DNA of 10,607 nucleotides from Actinobacteria bacterium UBA4719 (GTDB lineage Bacteria > Actinomycetota > Actinomycetes > Actinomycetales > Dermatophilaceae). Positions within the stretch are counted from its first letter, which is position 1. Every line of letters begins with the position of its first letter. The translations under genes were made by a program, and so were the position numbers. Below are positions 1 to 7,169 of this stretch, one piece after another. The notes below the pieces were generated by a model, which saw nothing but the letters and a program-made list of their open reading frames with translations, was not told where the DNA came from and made no database searches. The stretch is from positions 1-10,607 of the forward strand of contig DHJN01000274.1 in NCBI GenBank assembly GCA_002404345.1, read 5' to 3'.

Positions 1-1185
1 TACGAGTTCAAGAACGCCGCCGACCGCATCATGCGCACCGAGTTCACCGAGGCCCACCGCATCGCGCTCGACCGCCTTGCCGAGTCAGTGTTCACCGACG
101 CGATCGACATGATTGCGGACGGGCGAGGGATCGAGGCCCTTAGGGTGCGCGAGCTCGCCGATACGGGGCCCCGCACCGCGCCGGAGGCGCGCGACGCCGG
201 GCTGGTCGACGCGCTCGGCTACCGCGACGAGGTGTACGCCGCGATGCGCTGGCGGGTCGGCACCGATGTCAAGCTGCTGTTCGCCGATCGGTGGCGTCCG
301 CAACGCCGTCCGCATGTGCCGGCGCGCCGCAAGGGCCACGTCGCTCTCGTCGAGGTGCGCGGGGCTATCGCGTCCGGGCGCACCCGCCGCGGTCCGATGG
401 GACGGCAGGTCGGCAGCGATTCGGTCGGGGCAGCCCTGCGCGCCGCGACCAACGACGAGCACGTCCGCGCGGTCGTCCTGCACGTCGACTCCCCGGGGGG
501 TTCGGCCGTCGCGTCCGACACGATCTGGCGAGAGGTGTGCCGCGTGCGCGACGCGGGCAAGCCGGTGGTCGTGTCGATGGGCGCGGCGGCGGCCTCTGGC
601 GGCTACTACATCGCCTGCCCGGCCGATGTGATCGTCGCGCTTCCCGCGACGCTCACCGGGTCCATCGGCGTCTTCGGCGGCAAGATGGTCGTACGCGAGC
701 TGTTCGATCGTCTGGGGCTGACGACCGGGACGGTGTCGCACGGGGCCCGGTCGCTGATGTTCTCGCCGCGGCGCGGCTTCAGCGACGACGAGCGTGAGCG
801 GCTGGCTGCCACCATCGACGCGATCTACGTCGACTTCGTGGCCAAGGTGGCCCGCGGCCGAGGCCGTCCGGTCGCCGAGATCGAGAGCATCGCACGTGGT
901 CGGGTGTGGACCGGCAGCGACGCGCTCGGCATTGGCCTGGTCGACGAGCTCGGCGGGTTGCGCGACGCCGTACGCATCGCCCGCTCGCGTGCGGGCCTGT
1001 CGGCCGATGCCCCGGTGCGCCATGCCCTTCATGTCGCCCCGCTGGCCCGGCTGGGACGCGCGAAGAACACCGAGGACCCGCGCGCGGTGGTGAGCGCGAC
1101 GCTACCGGGGCTCTCTGACATCGCTGCCGCGCTGGGGCTGCCCGACACGGCCGCCCTGCGCATGCCGTCGATCACGGTGCGCTGA
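1..1185 (+). CDS. sppA: Signal peptide peptidase SppA (protease IV, S49 family), 5'-truncated by the window edge
   Basis: This membrane-associated serine protease of family S49 cuts signal peptides left after protein export. The reading frame is open from base 1, so the gene starts upstream; 394 residues are visible. The first residues, YEFKNAADRI, match the conserved segment that carries the catalytic lysine of long-form SppA (E. coli Lys209), which places that lysine at bases 10-12. The catalytic serine lies in AAASGGYYI, with its codon at 595-597. It is followed by the family-typical PATLTGSIGVFGGKMV. An HVDSPGGS motif sits near residue 160 and WTGSDALGIGLVDELGG near residue 307. Two crotonase-like halves, each donating one catalytic residue, indicate the long (E. 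coli-like) form rather than the short SppA of Bacillus. The missing part would hold the membrane anchor and most of the N-terminal half. The gene ends at TGA 1183-1185, convergent with the next gene. Family assignment is firm. Confidence 0.95.
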   Translation, partial: YEFKNAADRIMRTEFTEAHRIALDRLAESVFTDAIDMIADGRGIEALRVRELADTGPRTAPEARDAGLVDALGYRDEVYAAMRWRVGTDVKLLFADRWRPQRRPHVPARRKGHVALVEVRGAIASGRTRRGPMGRQVGSDSVGAALRAATNDEHVRAVVLHVDSPGGSAVASDTIWREVCRVRDAGKPVVVSMGAAAASGGYYIACPADVIVALPATLTGSIGVFGGKMVVRELFDRLGLTTGTVSHGARSLMFSPRRGFSDDERERLAATIDAIYVDFVAKVARGRGRPVAEIESIARGRVWTGSDALGIGLVDELGGLRDAVRIARSRAGLSADAPVRHALHVAPLARLGRAKNTEDPRAVVSATLPGLSDIAAALGLPDTAALRMPSITVR

Positions 1186-1208
1186 TGACTTCCTGGATCC
1201 AGCCTTAG

Positions 1209-1222
1209 CGGATCGCGATCCG
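1209..1222. repeat. 14-bp perfect palindrome in the convergent gap
   Basis: CGGATCGCGATCCG reads the same on both strands. It lies 23 bases after the sppA stop and runs directly into the first 38-bp repeat copy. It could form a hairpin in RNA from either strand, but no T-tract follows, so a classical intrinsic terminator is not shown. A binding site or recombination-derived sequence is equally possible. Confidence 0.6.
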
Positions 1223-1298
1223 GACGTTAGTGGCCATGCATGGACGAGCCACGCATCACAGATCCGGAAGTTGTGGCCGGCGCATGGACGAGCCACGC
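1217..1298. repeat. Two direct copies of a ~38-bp repeat, period 44
   Basis: Copy 1 spans 1217-1254 and copy 2 spans 1261-1298. Both begin GATCCGGA and both end in the identical 17-mer GCATGGACGAGCCACGC (1238-1254 and 1282-1298). Only a few differences, in the middle, separate them. Each copy contains GTGGC followed by GCCAC, so each can fold into a short stem. Copy 1 also holds the palindrome CCATGCATGG (1234-1243). The pair fills the gap between two converging genes, where a bidirectional terminator or an interspersed intergenic repeat family would be expected. No coding sense was found here. Confidence 0.8.
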
Positions 1299-1300
1299 CT

Positions 1301-2041
1301 TCAGGTGTAGCGCCGGACCACTTGCTGCAGCTTGGCGTCGTGCGCTCCATGCCAGTACACGTGTCCGCAGGACCGGCACCGGGAGAATTGCTGCTTCGTG
1401 CGCAATGTCCCCGGTTCCAGCTGGTTGGCCACCTGAGCCTTCGCAACCGGGCTCAGCGTTCCCCCGCAGGCCAGGCACAGGCTCCACGGCTCGAGGGGCG
1501 GCCGGAACCGCTCGATAACGTCGGCGAGCTGGGCGTCGGGGTGCTGCCCGCGCACGAAGGCGGCCCGGCGCAGCGCCGTGCGCATCAACAGGCCCCGGTC
1601 TTGGCTGAGCAGCACTCGGTCCTCACGTGCAGCCTGCTCGACGAGATGGTCGTCGTCAGCGTGGTTGTCGTATGCCGTGTCGACACCCAGGAGCCGAAGC
1701 CTGCGGGTCAGCGCGCCGAGGTGCACGTCCAACAGGAAGATCGCCGGCCCCCGCAGCGGTTGTGGCCGGGCGCGAACCGCGACGTCGAGCCGGTCCTGCT
1801 CCTGCAACCGACTCCGCCAGGACACCGAGACCTTGGCCACGAGCAGGTCTCCGACCTCGGTCAGTGGCACGCCTGCACTCTGGACGAGATGTCCAACTGT
1901 GGCATCCGGGTCGTGCGGCAGGTCGAGCTCGCCGCTGTCGCGGCCCCGGCGCGGCAGCAGGAAACGCAGGGCGGGGTGGATGCAAAGCCGGACCGTGCCG
2001 GGTGCCACCGGGGTTTCTGCGGGACGTTCCGTCGAGGTCAC
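1301..2041 (-). CDS. Ubiquitin-like domain + Mut7-C (PIN-like) RNase + zinc ribbon protein
   Basis: A 246-residue predicted ribonuclease of the Mut7-C family. Residues about 16-95 resemble the beta-grasp (ThiS/MoaD/ubiquitin-like) domain usually fused to Mut7-C, including the element GVPLTEVGDLLV (residues 57-68). Residues about 101-180 are the Mut7-C nuclease domain: FLLDVHLGALTRRLRLLGVD, then VLLSQDRGLL. Candidate metal-binding acids are Asp105, Asp121 and Asp148. The C-terminus is a zinc ribbon with CxxC pairs at Cys189/Cys192 and Cys222/Cys225, followed by the family-typical YWHGAH. The start is GTG at 2041-2039, overlapping the upstream stop as GTGA, which suggests translational coupling. 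The RNA substrate is unknown. The family and domain order are clear; RNase activity is inferred from the fold. The beta-grasp domain has no terminal Gly-Gly tail and is internal, so it is unlikely to be conjugated. Confidence 0.9.
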   Translation of the reverse strand: MTSTERPAETPVAPGTVRLCIHPALRFLLPRRGRDSGELDLPHDPDATVGHLVQSAGVPLTEVGDLLVAKVSVSWRSRLQEQDRLDVAVRARPQPLRGPAIFLLDVHLGALTRRLRLLGVDTAYDNHADDDHLVEQAAREDRVLLSQDRGLLMRTALRRAAFVRGQHPDAQLADVIERFRPPLEPWSLCLACGGTLSPVAKAQVANQLEPGTLRTKQQFSRCRSCGHVYWHGAHDAKLQQVVRRYT

Positions 2042-2688
2042 TTCTGCTCATGGGCGGCACGGCTGGCGGCCACGGCGCCGGCGATGTTGGCTTCTGCGGT
2101 CGCCTTGTCGACGCCGAGGGCGGCGAGCACGCCGGTGCCGTCTTCGAGCTCAAGCAGCGCGAGCAGGATGTGCTCGGTACCGATGTAGTTGTGGCCCATC
2201 CGCAGGGCCTCCCGGAACGTGAGTTCCAGCGCCTTTCGCGCCCGTGGATCGTAAGGAATGAGCGCGGGCACGTGGTCGGCTGCCGGCGGCAGGGTCGCGG
2301 TGACGGTCTGCCGGACGGTTTCCAGCGGTACGCCTTGGGCGACGAGCGACATCGCGGCGAGTGCGTCCGGTTCGGTGAGGAGCCCCAGCACCAGGTGTTC
2401 GGGGCGGATCTCGTCGTTGTCTGCTGCACGGGCTTCGTTCTGCGCCGCCATCACAACATTCCTCGCCCGCTCGGTGAACCGGCTGAATCCCTGGTGGGGA
2501 TCGAGATCCGATAGTTCGCCGGGGCCCTTCGGAACGAAACGCTTCTGAGCTGCTTGTTTGGTGACTCCCATGCTCCTGCCGATGTCCGTCCAGGACGCGC
2601 CCGAGCGTCTTGCCTGGTCGACGAAGTGGCCGATCAGATGATCAGCCACGTCGCGGAGACAGACTTCTGGTGGCACTGGTGTCGTCAC
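2038..2688 (-). CDS. HTH domain + Clp N-domain protein without ATPase
   Basis: A 216-residue protein. Residues about 31-52 (SWTDIGRSMGVTKQAAQKRF) look like a sigma-factor-type helix-turn-helix. After a linker, residues about 68-133 and 149-215 form the two tandem motifs of a ClpC/ClpA N-terminal domain: FTERARNVVMAAQNEA...IRPEHLVLGLL and ARKALELTFREALRMGHNYI followed by GTEHILLALLELE. No AAA+ module, Walker A or ClpP loop follows. It therefore cannot unfold proteins, but could bind Clp adaptors or substrates, or sense a ligand while bound to DNA. Start choice: the nearest in-frame upstream stop is the TAG of the preceding gene at 2712-2710, so GTG at 2688-2686 is the first possible start. Related actinobacterial proteins, as I recall them, carry a longer N-terminus before DVADHLIGHF, so this copy may be short. 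The gene follows its neighbour by 21 bases and overlaps the next gene by four. Confidence 0.85.
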   Translation of the reverse strand: MTTPVPPEVCLRDVADHLIGHFVDQARRSGASWTDIGRSMGVTKQAAQKRFVPKGPGELSDLDPHQGFSRFTERARNVVMAAQNEARAADNDEIRPEHLVLGLLTEPDALAAMSLVAQGVPLETVRQTVTATLPPAADHVPALIPYDPRARKALELTFREALRMGHNYIGTEHILLALLELEDGTGVLAALGVDKATAEANIAGAVAASRAAHEQK

Positions 2689-2709
2689 CCCACCATCATC
2701 CCCTGCCCC

Positions 2710-3165
2710 CTACCGGCGCTCGCGGCGCTGCACTCCACGCCCGGCGTGCCACGACTCGATCACGAGGTGGTCCGCGGGCGTGCCGACGGTGGTGTGCACG
2801 ACCTCAAGGATGTCGATCGTGAAGCGATGGGCTTGATCGATGCGCGTCGCGTCCGACACCTCCGTCGCTCGACCGGCGATCTTTGCGTCGCCCAGCCACG
2901 AGCCGGGGTCGTCCTCCGGTGCGTCCTCCGTGGGGCAGTGCACTGCGAGACGCGCGTCCCGGCGCAGGTCCAACGCTTTCAGCGAGCCGGGCATCATCCC
3001 CAGGTAGAGCCCGTCGTCAGCGAACTCCACTTCGGTGCCGCTGATGCGCGGCGAACCGTCTCGTCGCAGCGTCGCAAGAGTGGAGTGCTTGCGGATCGCG
3101 AAGCACCGGCGGACGCGGGCAGCGAGCTCCGGCTGGTCGGCAGCGAAGTCGGTCCAGGAAGTCAT
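2710..3165 (-). CDS. Pyridoxamine 5'-phosphate oxidase-like (split beta-barrel) protein
   Basis: A 151-residue protein of the PNPOx-like fold, which binds FMN or F420. The diagnostic run is TLATLRRDGSPRISGTEVEF (residues 29-48), then LYLGMMPGSLKALDLRRDAR (53-72), where the phosphate-binding part of the cofactor normally sits. DAKIAGRATEV (93-103) and a C-terminal DHLVIESWHAGRG (132-144) follow. The whole matches a common actinobacterial subfamily annotated only as PNPOx family; true pyridoxamine oxidase activity is not implied. The start is ATG 3165-3163, preceded by GGCAGGATCAGCTC, a weak ribosome site. It is the first gene of a three-gene minus-strand run, ending 21 bases before the HTH-ClpN gene. 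The substrate is unknown. The length is full for the family. Confidence 0.88.
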   Translation of the reverse strand: MTSWTDFAADQPELAARVRRCFAIRKHSTLATLRRDGSPRISGTEVEFADDGLYLGMMPGSLKALDLRRDARLAVHCPTEDAPEDDPGSWLGDAKIAGRATEVSDATRIDQAHRFTIDILEVVHTTVGTPADHLVIESWHAGRGVQRRERR

Positions 3166-3350
3166 GAGCTGATCCTGCCGGACGACGAGTCAGGGTGCGG
3201 GTTGATTCGCGGGTTGTTCCCGGAATTCGCGGAGCGCAGGCCGCAGCATTGGGGAGGGCAGGCATCGCGGTCGCAGTGCTCGCCTCGCCCATCCTGCTCT
3301 TCCGCAAGCGCGACCTGGTCGCAGGATGAAAGACTACGCGGCTGTCGATG
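3166..3350. other. Gap between PNPOx gene start and cobN end, with a possible permease-tail remnant
   Basis: This 185-base gap should hold the promoter of the minus-strand operon starting at 3165 and the end of the cobN transcript, but I see no convincing -35/-10 pair and no hairpin followed by T residues. On the + strand, in one frame open from 3168 to TGA 3327-3329, the last codons read GIAVAVLASPILLFRKRDLV. That is a hydrophobic stretch followed by a basic RKRDL tail, as found at the C-terminus of many ABC-2 type permeases. There is no good start codon or ribosome site, so it is at most a relic. Confidence 0.4.
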
Positions 3351-6300
3351 TCAGTCGTCGCCCTCGAGGTCGCCCTCGGTCTCCAGGATCGCGTCCTGCA
3401 ACGCCTGCAGGGCCTGCTCCGATGGTTCGCTCCACAGTCCGCGTTGCGCCGCCTCGACCAGCCGCTCGGCGATCCCCTTGCGCGCCCACGGGTTCGACGT
3501 GCGCATGAACTCGGCCACCTGCGGATCCTGCACGTACTCGCGGGTCAGCGACTCGTACATCCAGTCGTCGACGACACCGGCCGTCGCGTCGTACCCGAAC
3601 AGGTAGTCGACCGTAGCTGCCATCTCGAAGGCGCCCTTGTACCCGTGTCGCTGCATCGCGGCAATCCATCGGGGGTTGACCACCCGCGCGCGGAACACGC
3701 GCTTGGTCTCCTCACCGAGCGTCCGGGTGCGCACCTGGTCGGGAACCGCCGAGTCACCGACGTATGCCGCCGGGCTCTGGCCGGTGAGGTGGCGGACCAT
3801 CGCCACCATGCCGCCGTGGTACTGGAAGTAGTCGTCACTGTCGACGATGTCGTGCTCGCGGGTGTCCTGGTTCTTCGCCGCCACCTGGATCCGGGTGAAC
3901 GCGCGCTCCATGTCGCCGCGAGCCTCGGTGCCGTCCAGCCCGTGCCCATAGGCGTAGCCGCCCCAGACGGCATACACCTCGGCCAGATCGGCATCGGTGC
4001 GCCAGGTGCGAGCGTCGACCAGGGGCAGCAGCCCGGCCCCGTACGCACCCGGCTTGGAGCCGAACACCCGCGCTGTCGCTCGCCGGCGGTCGGCCCCGGC
4101 GGCGACGTCGGCCTCCACGTGGACCCGCACGAAGTTCTCGTCCGCATCCTCGTCGAGATCGGCCACGGCCTGCACGGCGTCGTCCAGCAGCTGTACCACG
4201 TGCGGGAAGGCGTCCCGGAAGAAGCCGGAGATGCGCACCGTCACATCGACCCGGGGGCGAGCCAGCTCCGCGGCGGGGACGATCTCGAACCCGGTGACCC
4301 GACGCGAGGCGTCATCCCAGACGGGTCGGCACCCCAGCAACCAGAGGATCTCGGCGATGTCGTCGCCTTGCGTGCGCATGCACGAGGTGCCCCAGACCGT
4401 CAGGCCCACCGACCTCGGCCAGTCCCCGGTGTCGGCGCGGTGGCGGGTAAGCAGCGACTCGGCCAGCGCGACGCCGGTGTCCCAGGCGTTTCGGCTGGGG
4501 ATCGCCTTGGGGTCGACGGAGTAGAAGTTGCGTCCGGTGGGCAGCACGTTGACCAGGCCTCGGGTCGGCGAGCCGCTTGGACCCGCCGGGACGAAACCGC
4601 CGTCCAGCGCGTGCAGGACGTTGGCGATCTCGTCGGTCGTGCGTGCCAACCTCGGGACCAGCTCGGTGGCACCGAAAGCCAGCACCCGAACGATGTCGGC
4701 CGTCCCGCCGGGGACGTCGTCCCCGAGCACCTCGGCGATGACGGCGGCGATCTTGCCGGGCTCCCAGCCCAGCGTCTCCAGACCCAGCACCAACCGGCGC
4801 GCCGCCTGTTCGAGCAGGTCGACCGCGTCGGCACCCGAGCGGACCGGGCCGTCGATGACCGACCCGAGCTGGCGGGCACCCTCGAGCGCCGAGCCGCTCA
4901 GCTGGGCGCCGGCGTCGTCGAGCAGGGCCTTCTCATCCAGCCCGTATGCCGTGGCCAGCGCCGCCCGCAGGCCGGGCAGGGCCTGCGTGCGCCCGCCCCA
5001 GACCTGCGTGGCCCGCAGGATGGCCAGCACCAGGTTGACCCGGGCCTCGCCGAGCGGTGCCCCGCCGAGCACGTGGAGGCCGTCGCGGATCTGGACATCC
5101 TTGACCTCGCACAGGTAGCCGTCGACGTGCAGGACCATGTCGTCGAAGTCGTCGTCCCCGCCGGGCATCTGGTCCAGGTGCAGGTCATGGTGCAGCTGGG
5201 CGGCCTGGACCAGCGTCCAGATCTGCTGCTGCACCACCGGCACCTTGCTCGGGTCCAGCGCCCGCACTGTGGCGTACTCGTCGAGCATCTGCTCGAGCTT
5301 GGCCATGTCGCCGTACGTCTCGGCCCGCGCCATGGGCGGCACGAGATGGTCGACGACGACCGCGTGGCCGCGCCGCTTGGCCTGCGTGCCCTCGCCGGGG
5401 TCGTTGACGATGAATGGGTACACCAGCGGCAGGTCGCCCAGGACCGCGTCCGGCGCGCACTCCGCGGACAGCCCGAGACCCTTGCCGGGCAGCCACTCCA
5501 GCGTCCCGTGCTTGCCGAGATGCACCACCGCGTGCGCCCCGAATCCATCGTCGTCCTGGGCAGCCTCGAGCCAGCGGTAGGCCGCGAGGTAGTGGTGCGA
5601 CGGCGCGAGCTCGGGATCGTGGTAGATCGCCACGGGGTTCTCGCCGAAACCGCGCGGCGGCTGGATGATCAGCACGACGTTGCCGAACTGCAGCGCCGCC
5701 AGGGCCACGGCCGGCTCCGACCCCGAGGAGTCGACGTACAGCTCACCGGGTGCAGGGCCCCACGCCTTCTCGATGGACGCCCGCAGGCTGGCCGGCAGCG
5801 CATCGAACCACCGCGCGTATGTCGACCCGGGCACCTTCGCGACAGCGGCGGCCAGCTGCTCGTCGGTGAGCCACTCGACGTCGTGGCCCCCTGCCGCGAT
5901 CAGCGCGTGGATCAGCTCGTCGCCGTCCTGGGGGAACCCGGCACCGAGGTCGTACCCGCCCGCGCGCAACGCCTCAAGTAGCACCACGGCGCTGGCAGGG
6001 GTGTCGAGCCCGACGGCGTTGCCGACCCGGGCGTGCTTGGTCGGGTAGGAGGACAGCACGATGGCGACCCGGCGCTCGGCGGCCGCGGTGTGCCTCAGCC
6101 GAGCGAGCGCGAGCGCCGTCCTGGCGAGCCGCGCACAACGCTCCGCATCCGCGACGTAGATGGCCACGCCGAGGTCATCGATCTCCTTGAAGGAGAACGG
6201 ATTCGCGATGATCCTGCCGTCGAACTCCGGGATCGCCACCTGCATCGCTGCGTCCATCGGGGTCAGCGCGGCGGTTGACGCCGCCCAGGCGGCCCGCGAG

Positions 6301-7100
6301 CTTGTCAGGGCCATGCCCTGCACCACTGGTACATCCAGGGTGGCCAGCAGTCCCGCGTCCCACGCGTCCTCGTCACCGCCGGCGCTCGCATCAGCGGCCA
6401 CCGCTCCTCCGCCGGCCAGGACGGTGGTGACCACCACGTCGCAACCGGACAGCAGTGAGAGCAGTCCGTCGGCCTCCGCCTGGCCACCGGTGAGCCCGCG
6501 AAGCGAACCACAGAAGACCGGGACCGCCGACCCGCCCGCCGCCTCGATCGCGACGCAGAGCGTGTCGACGAACGCCGTGTTGCCGCTCAGCTCGTGGGCG
6601 CGGTAGTACAGAACGCCCACGCGGGGGCGAGGCGTCACGGCGGGTGCCTGCGACTCCCGCTCGTGGATGACGTCCCGCTCGTGGACGCCGTAGATGGGGA
6701 AGATGACCGGTGGCTCGAAGCCCTGGCCGGTGAGCAGCAGGGTGTCGGACAGGAATGAGGCGAGCTCGCGCAGGTTGGCCGTCCCGCCCTCGAGGAGGTA
6801 GGCCAGCGCCTGGGTGGCCACCCCGGCGGGCACGCTCGAGACGGACATCAGCTCAGCGTCCGGGGTGGACTCACCTCCCAGGACCACGGTCGGGACGCCA
6901 GAGGCCAGCACCGCGTCCAGACCCAGGGGCCAGGTGCGGCGGCCGCCGAGCAGGCGCACGACGGCGACGTCCACGCCGTTGAGCAGGGCGGGGACCTCTG
7001 AGGCCTCGGTCCGAGCAGGGTTGGCGACCCGCCAACCGGCGTCGCAGCGGGCAGCGGCGAGCAGGTCGGTGTCAGCGGTCGAGAGCAGCAGAGCGGCCAT
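3351..7100 (-). CDS. cobN: Cobaltochelatase large subunit CobN
   Basis: The 1249-residue large subunit of the aerobic-pathway cobaltochelatase. With the two AAA+ partners CobS/CobT (or ChlI/ChlD-like proteins in actinomycetes) it inserts Co2+ into hydrogenobyrinic acid a,c-diamide using ATP, in the cytoplasm. It belongs to the CobN/BchH/ChlH family. Recognisable segments in order: LLLSTADTDLLAA at the N-terminus, VGVLYYRAHELSGNTAFVDT, IANPFSFKE, VAIVLSSYPTKHARVGNAVG, HLGKHGTLEWLPGKGLGLS, VYPFIVNDPGEGTQAKRRGH, GRNFYSVDPKAIPS, VGLTVWGTSCMRTQGDDIAE, and the C-terminal TSNPWARKGIAERLVEAAQ. Length is normal and the gene looks intact. I place the start at ATG 7100-7098 because AGGAAGGA lies ten bases upstream and MAALLLST matches the family start. 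An in-frame ATG at 7148 would add 16 poorly conserved residues and has no such site. No other cobalamin gene is in the window. The upstream gene runs the same way, 69 bases away. Confidence 0.97.
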   Translation of the reverse strand: MAALLLSTADTDLLAAARCDAGWRVANPARTEASEVPALLNGVDVAVVRLLGGRRTWPLGLDAVLASGVPTVVLGGESTPDAELMSVSSVPAGVATQALAYLLEGGTANLRELASFLSDTLLLTGQGFEPPVIFPIYGVHERDVIHERESQAPAVTPRPRVGVLYYRAHELSGNTAFVDTLCVAIEAAGGSAVPVFCGSLRGLTGGQAEADGLLSLLSGCDVVVTTVLAGGGAVAADASAGGDEDAWDAGLLATLDVPVVQGMALTSSRAAWAASTAALTPMDAAMQVAIPEFDGRIIANPFSFKEIDDLGVAIYVADAERCARLARTALALARLRHTAAAERRVAIVLSSYPTKHARVGNAVGLDTPASAVVLLEALRAGGYDLGAGFPQDGDELIHALIAAGGHDVEWLTDEQLAAAVAKVPGSTYARWFDALPASLRASIEKAWGPAPGELYVDSSGSEPAVALAALQFGNVVLIIQPPRGFGENPVAIYHDPELAPSHHYLAAYRWLEAAQDDDGFGAHAVVHLGKHGTLEWLPGKGLGLSAECAPDAVLGDLPLVYPFIVNDPGEGTQAKRRGHAVVVDHLVPPMARAETYGDMAKLEQMLDEYATVRALDPSKVPVVQQQIWTLVQAAQLHHDLHLDQMPGGDDDFDDMVLHVDGYLCEVKDVQIRDGLHVLGGAPLGEARVNLVLAILRATQVWGGRTQALPGLRAALATAYGLDEKALLDDAGAQLSGSALEGARQLGSVIDGPVRSGADAVDLLEQAARRLVLGLETLGWEPGKIAAVIAEVLGDDVPGGTADIVRVLAFGATELVPRLARTTDEIANVLHALDGGFVPAGPSGSPTRGLVNVLPTGRNFYSVDPKAIPSRNAWDTGVALAESLLTRHRADTGDWPRSVGLTVWGTSCMRTQGDDIAEILWLLGCRPVWDDASRRVTGFEIVPAAELARPRVDVTVRISGFFRDAFPHVVQLLDDAVQAVADLDEDADENFVRVHVEADVAAGADRRRATARVFGSKPGAYGAGLLPLVDARTWRTDADLAEVYAVWGGYAYGHGLDGTEARGDMERAFTRIQVAAKNQDTREHDIVDSDDYFQYHGGMVAMVRHLTGQSPAAYVGDSAVPDQVRTRTLGEETKRVFRARVVNPRWIAAMQRHGYKGAFEMAATVDYLFGYDATAGVVDDWMYESLTREYVQDPQVAEFMRTSNPWARKGIAERLVEAAQRGLWSEPSEQALQALQDAILETEGDLEGDD

Positions 7101-7110
7101 GAGGGAGCCG

Positions 7111-7118
7111 TCCTTCCT
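7111..7118 (-). promoter_or_regulatory. Ribosome binding site of cobN
   Basis: AGGAAGGA on the minus strand, ten bases before ATG 7100-7098. It decides in favour of this start over the in-frame ATG at 7148-7146, which has no comparable purine run ahead of it. Confidence 0.6.
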
Positions 7119-7126
7119 CGGAGCGT

Positions 7127-7167
7127 CCACGCCCCGTGCCGAAGGCATCGACGGATGCCGAGCGTGG
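7127..7167 (-). promoter_or_regulatory. Nested inverted repeats in the cobN leader
   Basis: Between the LURP-one stop (7172-7170) and the cobN ribosome site there is a perfect 6-bp stem, GGCATC at 7144-7149 against GATGCC at 7154-7159, with a 4-base loop. It is enclosed by CCACGC (7127-7132) and GCGTGG (7162-7167). The structure would form in the leader RNA and would sequester the alternative ATG at 7148. It is far too short for a cobalamin riboswitch, and no B12-box-like sequence is visible. No T-tract follows, so an intrinsic terminator is not supported. Function is unknown. Confidence 0.4.
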
Positions 7168-7169
7168 GG

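Noticed and set aside
85..1032. 315-codon minus-strand frame opposite sppA
   Set aside because: Mirror of the sppA frame; composition is Arg/His/Asp-rich with no recognisable domain.
1271..2514. Overlapping + strand frames of 200-300 codons opposite the RNase and ClpN genes
   Set aside because: The minus-strand genes here have clear domain matches; the + frames do not and cross the gene boundary.
3017..3307. 96-codon minus-strand frame starting upstream of the PNPOx gene
   Set aside because: It overlaps the conserved N-terminus of the PNPOx gene in another frame and has no motif or ribosome site.
3348..5981. 877-codon open frame on the + strand opposite cobN
   Set aside because: It is antisense to a clearly conserved gene, its residues are rich in R, G, H, V and D from GC-biased codons, and no family motif is visible. 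High-GC genomes commonly leave such frames open.
7101..7169. Cobalamin riboswitch before cobN
   Set aside because: The gap is too short for the element and no B12-box-like sequence is present on the minus strand.
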